Source: Adiantum capillus-veneris (Eukaryota > Streptophyta > Polypodiopsida > Polypodiales > Pteridaceae). Taken from it: a DNA stretch of 64,000 bases. Positions 54,640 through 64,000 of this stretch are shown in pieces (the stretch's first letter is position 1; each line of letters opens with the position of its first letter). The position numbers and the translations under genes were made by a program. The stretch covers positions 64,282,870 to 64,346,869 of the forward strand of contig CM043952.1 of NCBI GenBank assembly GCA_014529385.2. The letters are read 5' to 3'. Under the pieces are notes generated by a model. That model was not told where the DNA came from. It was given only the letters and a program-made list of their open reading frames with translations, and did no database searches.

Positions 54640-55640
54640 GCTTCTTTGGGCCGCGTCGGAAGTGACAAAGTCTTCTGTGGCTCCTTCAATTCTTCAACTT
54701 CGTCTAGAGTCATGCGTCTACCTTCTTCAATAATCTTCGAGGCTGAAAATTCCTGAAACCACTTTGAACACAAAACCATGAACATACCTATTTCATGTAA
54801 AGTGACTGGAAAAAATATTGTCTTCCTCAAAGACTGTGCATGCAATGCAGATGAACAAAGAGATGGAGTGCCAAACCGTTCACCACACACATGCAATCAA
54901 TGAGATCGAATTTTGTCGTGTTGATCTAAATCAATCGACTGTGGCAAAACACAATGGAAATGCCTAGGCTCGATGCTCAATCTTTCTTGTGCTTTTTCTA
55001 TGATTGTGTCGTGCCAAGGAAGAGACATTGAATGTGACCTCCTAGGATGCAAACATTTCATCTTTTCATGAGAAATCGACATAATCCGTGCTCATCCATG
55101 AGTGAATCGTGCTCAACGTACAATATGACATGCCTAGGAAAAGGGATCACATAAAATTCAGTAAACGATCACGAATGAAATACTCGAACAATGTGTGCTG
55201 ACTAATCATTTGAACACATAATACTTCCTGTGAGAGATCTTTGGACCTAGACTCGAGAGCCAAGATCGGTTGTTCGTGTTTTGATTGAATCTTCCTGTGG
55301 GGGTTCTGTGGACCTCGACTCGAGAGCCAAGATCGGTTCTTTGTGATTGATCGAATCTGCAATGAGGTTAGCTTCACTAGAGAAAGTATCAACTAACACA
55401 TCATCCTTGTGAACAATCACATCATCTTTATCTTGCAAATCATCATGCTTGTGAGAAATCACATCTTGATCATGCAAATCATCATGCTTATCACTATTAT
55501 CCAAATCATTATGCAAATCCTGTGTGTCATGCTTGGAAGAAGAAGAGACTAAGAGAGTCTCCTTTTCCCGAATCCCTTGCATCTGTGCCTGAACTTGAGA
55601 AAAGAGTCGCAACATCTCTTGCATTCTTGCTTTTTCTCGC
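54640..55640 (-). pseudogene. NAR-2: decayed copy of the unknown NAR reading frame
   Basis: In minus orientation: KHDTQDLHND and HDDLHDQDVISHKHDD (frame 55624-55247), then PILALESRSKDLSQEVLCVQ (frame 55392-55147), HSMSLPWHDTIIEKAQE (55082-54897), and FRNFQP-type sequence near 54740. Order and spacing match NAR-1 42690-43464. Stops and shifts split it. Confidence 0.7.
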
Positions 55641-55920
55641 GATCAAATTTTGCTTCTCTTTTGTTGCGCTCACGCGTTATGGTTGCCATTCTTTCTTGGT
55701 ACTTACGATCAATTTCAGCCATTCTTTTTGATGATCTTGCTTCGTGTTCCAACTTCCTATCCACCATCATCTTGTCGAAAGTTGCCATGGGATCTGGTGC
55801 AATCTTTGGCGTAGATGGGGAAGGATCGGAAAAACCTCCTGGTGAGGAAAACTCATCTTCGCCACTCCCATGCTCACCACCTCCAATCGAAGTATCCATT
55901 CCGCTTTGAGTGATGACCAT
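55549..55920 (-). pseudogene. NAR-2 gag N-terminal fragment
   Basis: The frame starts MVITQSGMDTSIGGGEHGSG and continues into a charged coiled coil (RKLEHEARSSKRMAEIDRKY). It then fuses by deletion to the downstream unknown frame. The start is homologous to NAR-1 40724. Confidence 0.72.
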
Positions 55921-57546
55921 CCACTAAAGTCTTGGGTTCTTGTGGGTTCTTGTGGTCTTGGGTTCTTAAGTTCACGAGGAACTTGGGTTCTTGTGGGTCT
56001 TGGGTTCTTGGGGTTCTTGAGGTTCTTTTTTCGCTTGCAATCTGTGTTAAAGAAGGATCTTCTCTTCACCCGATTTCTGCTCTTTTCCGCGGGCGCACCC
56101 CTTGGCAGCCTTGCGCTCACACCAAGGTTGCTTTTTCGCACCTCACGTCGATTGGCCGACCGCTAAGTGCACGGTCCGCTCTCAATGAGTGAAAAGGGAG
56201 GTTGGACAGGCCCTTCTTTCTTGGGTTCCCTGTCACTCTTCAAAAACATGATTAGGAATCGACACGTCCAAGAGGGCCTGGGTTACATGCGACCGCAACA
56301 AGCAAAAAAAATTGTGGTTCTTGTGGTTCTTTCCTTGAGTGATATAGAACACTGCCAAAGCTCTGATACCAATGTAAGGTGCAGTGGAATGAATGTTGAA
56401 CTTTGCTCAAGATGAGTGCTCCGAACTGTGCTCAAGTGTTCCTTTTACTTACGGAAGGGAGAGCCTTCCGTTCCTTTAGTGAGAGTGCAATGGACACAAA
56501 CAAAGTGGTGAACACTGCGAATGAAGGTGCTAAGATTGAGAGATAGAGAGAGAAGAATACGACACCAGAACGAAGTTGTCAAATCCTCCTCCGAAGGCCC
56601 CACTCTCTATGGCGAGAGCGGTCTACTTATGATTGCACAAATCTCTCAATGCTTGGACTTGCCGACGATGTCGACGATGACGAGATGGGCTGAAATCTGC
56701 AAATCTTTATCTGCTGAATTCTCACTCTATGTCAATGACGACGGCGATGGCGAGAATGCAACCACGACGCGCTGAAAAGGCAGATGCTGAAATCCGGGCT
56801 GAATCTACAAACTTCGTGGGATCTGACCGTGCGGCGAGGAACTGCTGCAGGAAGGTGAGATCTGCGAGGTTCGGGGATTCTACTGCGGGATCTAATTGCT
56901 GAAAACTGAAAACGCTGAGTCTAGGGCTGATTCCGTCGTGAAGATCTGCAAAAACGTTGAGGTGTCTTGCAGATGCAAAAATGCTAGGGCTGAAAATGAT
57001 CTTGCGGGGAAATCTACTATTTGTTGTGGGAATCTGCTAACGCTAGAGATGATCTGTTGTGTCTTGTGGTCGCCGAGGCTGATCTGCCATGCAAAAGCGC
57101 CAAGGCTGGTCTGTTGATGCAAAAACGCCAGTGTCTCTGCTGTGTTGCAAAAACGCTAGGCCTTGCTGGGGGGTCCTGCTGAGAAGGTGCCTGTTGAACC
57201 GAAGCTCCTGCTGCCTGTTTGCTTATATACAAACTTAGCAAAATTGCCCTACCTACTTTCCAACAAAAGTCACTTAAAAAATAATAAGTGAAAAATGTCA
57301 AAAATAGGAAAAATAGGTTTATGCACTGTAAAAATGCTACTGATGGTTTCTGACTGGAATCTGATGGTCATGCTACGTGCAACCGGAGGATATGCATCTA
57401 TTCTAAGTGTCTAAACATGCACGGTCTGGGAACGGACTCACAAAAGTGCCAGATCACTTCCTATTCTAGACTGACTTGACTGAATTGAACCTTGGTCATG
57501 TTGTAGCTTGTCCACGGACACTTAGGGTTGGATGTGTCACGTGACA

Positions 57547-57698
57547 CGGCAGTCTGCGTCGCTTGGAGGTTCAAGCATACGCTCCCTAGACCGCAGTCTA
57601 CGTCGCTTGGAGGTCCAGTAGCCTCTAGTTTGCTCTGTCTTCTCTTTTGTAGGACCGGTATGCTTTTAGAAAAGCACACGCCTAATGCTCTGATACCA
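57547..57698 (-). mobile_element. TY3-D leader and primer-binding site
   Basis: Primer-binding site TGGTATCAGAGC (minus) at 57687-57698. The leader contains two copies of a 40-bp phrase (CGCAGTCTACGTCGCTTGGA type); NAR-2 inserted beside the first. Confidence 0.75.
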
Positions 57699-57699
57699 C

Positions 57700-57985
57700 T
57701 GTCACAAGACGGAGGCACCACATGCCAATAGAAAAGAACAGACTGAACAAACTTTTAGCACTTCAATAACAACTGAACTGAAAGAGAGAGAGACGACAGG
57801 CGACACGGAGTGGCGGAATCTCACCCCAAAGAGTATTGGCCCCAGACCTTCGCGCCCCTTTCGGTTTTTTTTTTATATTGCATCAACATAGTACAAGCCG
57901 GTACTCCACGCTCTGTACCTTCTCCCAGAAGAGTGCCAGAGAATGAGCCCTAGCCTCATCTTAAAAGGCTCTTGGCCATTAAAAG
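57700..57985 (-). mobile_element. TY3-D 5' LTR, truncated
   Basis: The first 286 bp (TGTCACAAGACGGAGG...) match 52482 onward. The match stops at about 57985, where an inverted LTR begins. Confidence 0.8.
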
Positions 57986-58613
57986 AAGATCTCGAGGGGC
58001 CTAAACCCTATGAATAAGCAAACGAAGAAGAAGAAGTTCCTACCAACTTATGAGGCCCCGTCCGATGGGGCCCAAGTGACACAAGAGAATAAAATAAAGC
58101 AGGATCCACACACACTCACAAAGATTTGCGTAAAAACTGATGATGTGGGAGCTGTACGGACAACCCGGATTTTGCGATGACTGATGACGTGGCAAGCTGT
58201 ATGGATTTTCGCGTTTCACGTTGACAGCCTGTATGAATTTCTGTGATTTGCGTTGGCTGATTTCCAGCGCCAGCTTTTTGGACCAGTTGCTTTTGAGTTT
58301 AAAGATATTCATGTATCTGCTTTCTATGGCCGAGGGCCTTTAAATATGAGGCTAGGGCTCATTCTCCGGCACACTTTAGTGAGAAGGTGCAGAACGCGAG
58401 TACTGACATTGTACTGAGTTCAAGTAATATAAAGAAATACTGAAAGGGGTGCCAAGGTTTGGGGCCAATACTCTCTGGATTGGAATTCCGCCACTCCGTG
58501 TTGCGTGTGCTCTCTCTCTTTCAATTTAGTTGTTATTGAAGTGCTAAAATTCTGTTCAGTCTGTTCTTTTCTATTGGCACGCGATGCCTGTCTTGTGACA
58601 GTGGCATTAGAGC
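57986..58613 (+). mobile_element. TY3-E 5' LTR and primer-binding site
   Basis: Reverse complement of the same LTR family, ending GTCTTGTGACA at 58600. The diverged primer-binding site GTGGCATTAGAGC is at 58601-58613. About 70 bp of the LTR start is missing. With the preceding feature it forms a large imperfect palindrome. Confidence 0.78.
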
Positions 58614-58820
58614 GTCAGGTGTGTGCTTTTACGAAAGGATACCGGTCCTACAAAAGAGCAGACAGAGCACATTAGAGTCTAATGGAATTTTATTTGAAGT
58701 ATCTTCGGGCTCGACCCCAGACTTATTAGCCACTCCCACCCTTACTTCATCGTGCATCGGGCACGCTCCAGTCTTCATCACTTTGTTTTATAGGGCATAA
58801 AGCCATAAAGAACCCAAGAC

Positions 58821-59906
58821 ATGGCATTCATGGATTCAACAGAATATTTGAAGTTTCTTCTCGACGAGCTTCATGACATTCTTTCGCGGCATCCTCAATA
58901 GAACCTTCCGATGCTGCAAAGTTTTCAACAATTTTTGAATTACATGTTACCCCCTCTGATGAGTCAGGTGGTACCTCCTCCTCCGGCACCAGAAAGTACG
59001 AGGGCTTCCAACCGGCAACCTTCCCAGCCGTCTGTGCTGATCGGCCGAGTCTTCAGGAATATGGTGCAGCCATTTGACCCTGATCGAGTGCAACCGCCTT
59101 TGCCACCGCCGTTGCCCCCACCTCCCCCACCACCACCGCTACCAGGCTACAATGGTTGGATCCCATATGGATACCCTTATTATCCGTACTTGGGATACGT
59201 GCCTAACCAACCCAAAGATTGCAAGGATGGTGGCACGACAGTCAAATTTTTCACTCTTTCCGGGGTGAAAGATCGAAAGAAAGCATTGCAGTTCCTACAG
59301 CAATTCGACAACATCTATGCTTTGGGAAACTATACAGAAGACTCCAAAATTTCTCGAGCAGCGGGATTTCTTAAAGATAATGCTATGCAATGGTGAAGCT
59401 CAATCGCGACACAACCGCATGCTCCAAGGACCTGGCAAGCTTTCAAGACAGTTTTTGCACGTAGTTACATGACTTCTATGTTCGAAGTCCAGATTAGGTC
59501 AGAATGAGGTAACTTGAAAGTGCTTGTCATAGAGACCATAGAGGACTATAACCAAAGGTTTCTCGACGTCTACCTTCCGATGTCCTTTTAAGTTCATTCC
59601 CTTGGAGGACCAGTGGGAGCGCTATACCATTGGATTACCATCACCATTGCAGGAATATTGTTTGTCCAAGCAAGTTTCAACCATGCAAGAGCTTATAGAC
59701 CATGCCACGGTCGGCTACAAAATGATGAAAGGAAAGTTGGAGTTTACCACGGAAGCAACTCTGGCCACTAACTAGAACTCCCGGCAACAACGAACAAATT
59801 CTCGAGAATCTCATGAAAACCAGCCTCAACGGCCTCGTCTGGCACACCGTCAACGAGACGCCTTGTTACAAGAAGGCCGATGCTTCGAATGTTTCCAAAC
59901 AGGGCA
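58821..59906 (+). pseudogene. TY3-E gag, cut off by CO-B
   Basis: Start at 58821 (MAFMDSTEYLKFLLDELHD), in-frame stop near 58899, then the frame 58911-59396. That frame has a striking proline run and a Ty3 capsid start (KKALQFLQQFDNIYALGNYT). Further capsid follows with stops. A zinc knuckle begins at 59882 (CFECFQTGH) and is interrupted after the His by the CO-B LTR at 59907. Confidence 0.75.
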
Positions 59907-60257
59907 TGTTGGGTTAAAGGCCTAAATAACCCCTTTTTGTACATTTTTATACTTTGTCCAGGTTCAATATGAACTTGGACACATTTTTTAAAGGCCTAAA
60001 TAACCCCTTTTTGTACATTTTTATACTTTGTCCAGGTTCAATATGAACTTGGACACATTTTTTAAAGGTCACTTATAATAAAAGTGGGAAAACCCAAAAC
60101 TCACTTATTGAGTTTTCCCCAAAAACGTGAGCTCTCTCTCTCTCCCTCTTCTTCTGCTAGCGCTTCCTCTCCTGCTGCTCTTCGCCTCCCCTCTCTGCAC
60201 ACACACTGCACTTCCTCGCGTGCTCTTTCACTTGCACACACCGCCACGCGCTCATCA
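59907..60257 (+). mobile_element. CO-B 5' LTR (Ty1/copia)
   Basis: The 351-bp LTR TGTTGGGTTAAAGG...CTCATCA is followed by AC and a primer-binding site TAGTATCAAAGCC at 60260, with two mismatches to the initiator-Met site. Two 74-bp tandem units lie at 59916-60063. A TATA-like TTATAATAAAAG is near 60072. The 3' LTR is beyond the window. Confidence 0.82.
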
Positions 60258-61011
60258 ACTAGTATCAAAGCCCATTTAGGGTTTGGCCCAAAACCTGCAA
60301 ATGCTGATTTTCAGCCAAGAGGATCAACTTTGACGCGAAGAGTTGCTGTTTCATCGCCAAGGGATCGTCCCCGGACACTAGAGAGCTCCCGGCAACCCAA
60401 ATTGACCTAAAACAAGCTGAAATTAGGTCAAAAACAGGAAATTACAGGTTATGACAACGAAAATACAGGTTTTGCAAATGATGTATTAAGGTGTGGGAAT
60501 ACTTTTGCTAAGTCCCCGCTACCCGGAAACCTTGAAATTGCTGAAAAACAAGCTCTAAAACAAGTGTTTTAAGCAAATTTCAAATTTACGCAGGTTTTTG
60601 CAAGTGTTTTTATGGTGCGATTACATTGGGGAAAGTGCAAATTGATGCAATCTACGCACGTTTGACAAATTTTGTCTATGTATGACTATTTGTGGCTCAA
60701 TTTCATGCAATTTTGATGCTACAAATTGGGGTTTTTGTGCTCACATGCTTCTAAAGGCTGTGTTTTAGCCTTATGTATGTCCTGTGAGGGTAAAAACAAT
60801 CAAAATTGTTGTTTTTGGGCACAAATTAGCTCGCTCAAATTTTCTGCGCAAAAAATTCAGAACTCAATTTTTGTGCCTAAACTGACCCGTTTTGCCTCGA
60901 ATTGCTCCTGTGACTATTTGGAGTTGTTGTACACACTCCTGTGAGGCTGTACTTCGTTTTTGGTGCGTTTTGCCCAAAATTTCAGCAAGTTAGCTCTCCT
61001 TTTGTGCAACT
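60258..61011 (+). mobile_element. CO-B leader
   Basis: 754 bp between the primer-binding site and the gag start. T-rich, with no supported gene. Confidence 0.75.
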
Positions 61012-63666
61012 ATGGCGTCATCCTCCTCGGACGTGAAGAATCTCTTTGAGATCCGGCGCTTCGAAGGTACAGGTTTTGACCTATGGAAGGACAGAATTCA
61101 AGGAATTCTCTTCCTTAAAGACTGTGATAGGGCATTAGAGGAACACAAGCCAGAGGACATGTCTGATGATGCATGGGCCACTTTGAACAAGAAGGTCATT
61201 ACTTACATAAAGATGGCCGTTTCTGACGAGATCTTGGTAGATCTCAAAGGTCTTATGACTGCTTTTAGTTTGTGGGCAAAGTTGAAGGCAACGTATGAAA
61301 ATACAACGCCGGTCAATCAAGTGCATTTGATGCGAAAACTTGTTGGCATACAATTGGATGAGTCAAAGAGCGCTGCAGAGCACTTGTCGTCGTTTACAGG
61401 TACTTTGTTGCAGTTGCAGGATTCAAGCATGCCTCCCTTTGATGATAAGCTGAAAGCTATCTCGTTGCTTATGACCCTACTTGATTCTTGGGAGACATTG
61501 GTGGTTTCATTGTCTAATAGCCCCAATCTGACCTTTGATGGTGTTAGGGGTTCTATTCTCAATGAGGAAATCAGGAGGAAAGCAGTTGGAGAGGGAGGCA
61601 GCTTAGCCAACATCGTTAGAGGCAGGACAGAGAAGAAGAATAACTATGCACAGAGGAGTAAGAGTAAGAGCAAGGAAAGGGGAAATGCCAGCAAAGGCAA
61701 GGGTGATGTGACATGCTATCAATGTGGTAGGAAAGGTCACAAGAAGCCCGATTGCAGGTATTATAAAGCAGAGTTAGAAAGAAAGAAGAATGGCGGAGAC
61801 AAAAAGAAAGAGAAGAAAGAAGTCAAGACAGATGCACAGGACAACTCTAAGGACAAGGAGAAGGCCAATGTGGTCTCTAGTGTTGTTGTTGAGGAGTTGT
61901 CATATGTAGAGGACATCCTATGTGCTACTTTGTCAGCTGATGATGCTCATGAGTTTGATGCCTCTCTCTATGTTCATACACAGGACATGCAGATCACTAA
62001 GAGTGATCTTATTGATGCGTTGTTAACTGTGAATGATGCATTGTCCCAGACTTGGATTTTTGATTCCGGTGTTTCATTTCATGTGACTCCTATCAAGGAG
62101 TGTTTCTCTACTTTTGATGCGGGCAAGCGTGGCCATGTATACCTTGGAAACAATCATGCATGTTCCATTGAGGGTATTGGCACTGTGCATCTCTCCATAG
62201 ATGGCACAAATGAGCTTGTCTTGCATGATGTTCGATATGTGCCGGGAATCAAGAAGAGTCTGCTTTCTGTTGGTCAGATGGATATGCATGGTTACAACAT
62301 CTTGTTTGAGAGAGGGTCATGGAAAATGCCTAAAGGCTCAAGGCTGATTGTAAAGGGCACAAAGAAAGGGATACTTTACTGCATGCATGGAAAGGCCGTG
62401 TTGGACAAGTTTATTGCATTGGCTGAAATTAACTCTCACATGGAGTTGTGGCACAAGAGGCTTGGCCATATGAGCCAAAAGGGCCTTTCTAAGCTTTGTA
62501 CTTTGAACAAGCTTGATGCTAAAGGCACAAAGCTTGACTTTTGTAATGAATGTCAATATGGCAAGCAAGTAAAGCGTTCTTATTACTCTGGTGTCTCTCG
62601 TAAATCTTGTGTGCTTGATCTTGTACATTCCGATGTATGTAGCATGCCTACTAAGTCTATGGGTGGTGCATATTATTTTGTCTCCTTTGTTGATGATCAT
62701 TCTAGGAAAATTTGGGTTTATTTGCTTAAGTCTAAGGATGAAGCCTTTGCTGCGTTTAAGAGATTTCATGCATTTGTGACCACCCAAATTGGTAAAAAGC
62801 TAAAATGCTTGCGTACAGACAATGGGGGGGAGTACACAAGTGCTGAATTTAACAAGTTTTGTGAAAATTTGGACATTAAGAGGGAGCTTACTATGCCATA
62901 CAGCCCCTCTTCTAATGGTGTGGCTAAAAGATTCAATAGGACACTTTGTGAGAGGGTGAGATGCATGCTGTCCACAGCTAATCTCTCTCATGGATTTTGG
63001 GGAGAAGCTTTGAAAACTGCAGTGCATATATGCAATCGATCCCCTCACATGTCTTTGAAAGGTGACATCCCTGAAGAGGTTTGGTCTGGCAAGCCTGCTT
63101 CATATGATCACTTACGCATTTTTGGTTGCGAAGCTTTTGTGCATGTTAGACCTGAGTTGAGGAGTAAACTAGATGCAAAGTCCATTAAAGGCCTCTTCAT
63201 GGGATATGGTGAAGAAGGCGAAATGGGTTACAGGTTTTGGTTACCTCAGTTCAAAAGGGTTGTACGCAGTCGGAATGTTGTTTTTAATGAGGCAAGGTTG
63301 CTTCAAAACAATTGTGCCTCAAAGCATGACCATAAAAGGGTGAAATTTCAGCATGACCAGCCACTTGTTAGGCCTATTTTTGACCCTCAGGATGCACCAC
63401 AAATGGCTGAAAATGTAGATGATCCAGTGGTGTTTGAGCCAGATGATGTTGGACAGCAAATTGAGGCTCCTGAAGGGCATTTGCAGCCAAGAAACAATGC
63501 TGAAAATGGTGCTGAAAATGATGTACAGCAGCCCATTGTTGATGATTTTGTAGTGCCACCTGATTTAAACCCATTGCCGGATAATGTGGATCACTGGGTG
63601 AGGCGGTCTACTCGTCAAAGACGGCCTGTGAGTCGATATGACCCTCTTTGCATTACATTATGTTGA
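61012..63666 (+). CDS. CO-B copia polyprotein: gag, protease, integrase
   Basis: 884 open codons from ATG 61012. Gag spans residues 1 to about 225 (LFEIRRFEGTGFDLWKDRIQ), with a CCHC knuckle CYQCGRKGHKKPDC near residue 240. The protease has WIFDSGVSFH, where DSGA is usual. The pre-integrase finger is WHKRLGHMSQ...CNECQYGK. The integrase core has Asp541 (HSDV) and Asp603 (RTDNGGEY). At the D-35-E position residue 639 is Lys (NGVAKRFNRT). The frame ends at 63666, and RT follows in the -1 frame. It is otherwise uninterrupted, so this is the youngest-looking element, yet it should be unable to integrate. Confidence 0.92.
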   Translation: MASSSSDVKNLFEIRRFEGTGFDLWKDRIQGILFLKDCDRALEEHKPEDMSDDAWATLNKKVITYIKMAVSDEILVDLKGLMTAFSLWAKLKATYENTTPVNQVHLMRKLVGIQLDESKSAAEHLSSFTGTLLQLQDSSMPPFDDKLKAISLLMTLLDSWETLVVSLSNSPNLTFDGVRGSILNEEIRRKAVGEGGSLANIVRGRTEKKNNYAQRSKSKSKERGNASKGKGDVTCYQCGRKGHKKPDCRYYKAELERKKNGGDKKKEKKEVKTDAQDNSKDKEKANVVSSVVVEELSYVEDILCATLSADDAHEFDASLYVHTQDMQITKSDLIDALLTVNDALSQTWIFDSGVSFHVTPIKECFSTFDAGKRGHVYLGNNHACSIEGIGTVHLSIDGTNELVLHDVRYVPGIKKSLLSVGQMDMHGYNILFERGSWKMPKGSRLIVKGTKKGILYCMHGKAVLDKFIALAEINSHMELWHKRLGHMSQKGLSKLCTLNKLDAKGTKLDFCNECQYGKQVKRSYYSGVSRKSCVLDLVHSDVCSMPTKSMGGAYYFVSFVDDHSRKIWVYLLKSKDEAFAAFKRFHAFVTTQIGKKLKCLRTDNGGEYTSAEFNKFCENLDIKRELTMPYSPSSNGVAKRFNRTLCERVRCMLSTANLSHGFWGEALKTAVHICNRSPHMSLKGDIPEEVWSGKPASYDHLRIFGCEAFVHVRPELRSKLDAKSIKGLFMGYGEEGEMGYRFWLPQFKRVVRSRNVVFNEARLLQNNCASKHDHKRVKFQHDQPLVRPIFDPQDAPQMAENVDDPVVFEPDDVGQQIEAPEGHLQPRNNAENGAENDVQQPIVDDFVVPPDLNPLPDNVDHWVRRSTRQRRPVSRYDPLCITLC

Positions 63667-64000
63667 CAGATGAGGGAGAGCCTCTTACGTATAAAGAGGC
63701 AAAGATATGTGAGCACAGCGACAAGTGGGAGCTTGCTATGCAGGAAGAGATTAAAGCTTTGCATGCTAATCATACTTGGGATTTGGTTGAATTGCCCAAA
63801 GGAAGGAAGGCTATTCCTAATAAATGGGTGTATAAAATCAAGACTGTTGATGCAAAACCCAAGTATAAGGCAAGGCTTGTGGCAAAGGGATATGTTCAAA
63901 CCAAGGGCATAGAATTTCAGGAAGTGTTCTCTCCTGTTGTGAAGATGACCACTTTGCGTGTATTGTTTGCCATTGTGGCTGCTCTTGATTTGGAAATGGA
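63663..64000 (+). pseudogene. CO-B reverse transcriptase start (partial, -1 frame)
   Basis: From 63663 the frame gives LTDEGEPLTYKEAK, KWELAMQEEIKALHANHTW, NKWVYKIKTVDAKPKYKARL and VFSPVVKMTTLRVL, the N-terminal part of copia RT. It is offset by -1 from the polyprotein, most simply by a one-base indel close to 63650. It runs off the window before the catalytic YxDD. Confidence 0.87.

Larger units (their letters stand above)
53634..57546 (-). mobile_element. NAR-2: internally deleted non-autonomous LTR element
   Basis: The 5' LTR is 56373-57546 and the 3' LTR is 53634-54616, lacking about 215 bp of its start. The primer-binding site (minus) is perfect at 56360-56371. Target duplications are CCGCA (53629-53633) and CGGCA (57547-57551), one mismatch. 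The internal region lacks the capsid, zinc knuckle and protease of NAR-1 but keeps the gag start and the unknown downstream frame. Inserted in TY3-D. Confidence 0.88.

Noticed and set aside
1-64000. Bacterial features such as ribosome-binding sites, operons, insertion sequences or phage genes
   Set aside because: All coding signals are plant transposons or a spliced plant gene; nothing prokaryotic is supported.

Overview
The window is nuclear DNA of a land plant with a large, transposon-packed genome. It holds plant-type Ty3 chromoviruses and Ty1/copia elements whose primer-binding sites match plant initiator tRNA-Met (TGGTATCAGAGC type), Pif1-helicase Helitrons, very long GA/CT and GT/CA microsatellites, and the first exons of a plant-type tyrosylprotein sulfotransferase gene. 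A fern or other large-genome vascular plant would fit, but no marker here fixes the species. There is no bacterial-style operon, rRNA, CRISPR array or convincing tRNA gene.

Layout, left to right. 1-5.97 kb: HEL-A, an old Helitron (+ strand). Its Rep-helicase gene is split by a perfectly bounded solo LTR (110-1736, 5-bp duplication CAAAA) and followed by a multi-exon gene ending in a GIY-YIG nuclease domain. 7.75-9.4 kb: the 5' LTR and leader of a non-autonomous LTR element (NAR-3). 9.4-14.8 kb: Ty3 element TY3-A (minus), from the same family as the solo LTR; its 5' LTR carries a 460-bp inverted-repeat element. 14.8-19.2 kb: copia pieces in alternating orientations (CO-A). 19.57-25.45 kb: chromovirus TY3-B (minus) with both short LTRs. 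25.5-30.2 kb: decayed LTR pieces, a minisatellite and many microsatellites. 30.2-36.3 kb: HEL-B, a second Helitron of the same type (+), with Rep, Pif1 helicase and the same GIY-YIG gene. 37.2-37.7 kb: three intact 5' exons of a TPST-like sulfotransferase gene. 38.9-51.7 kb: chromovirus TY3-C (minus); its 3' LTR is interrupted by NAR-1 (39016-44943), a structurally complete non-autonomous element. 51.7-59.9 kb: several related LTRs, the deletion derivative TY3-D (minus) hosting NAR-2 (53634-57546), and TY3-E (+) cut off in gag. 59.9-64 kb: the 5' LTR and most of a young-looking copia polyprotein (CO-B, +), which runs off the window.

Nesting gives relative ages: HEL-A is older than the solo LTR, TY3-C older than NAR-1, TY3-D older than NAR-2, and TY3-E older than CO-B. 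Nearly every element is dead: frameshifts and stops are frequent, and three of the four integrases in which the catalytic glutamate position can be read have lost it.

Most worth attention: (1) the Helitron-linked GIY-YIG gene, which has the same exon layout and catalytic residues in two diverged copies; (2) the NAR family, which replaces reverse transcriptase and integrase with a conserved unknown reading frame and carries a transcribed array of AGCGTTTT motifs plus a conserved hairpin in its LTR; (3) the TPST 5' exons, which are either the start of a host gene with a giant transposon-filled intron or a fragment captured by HEL-B.
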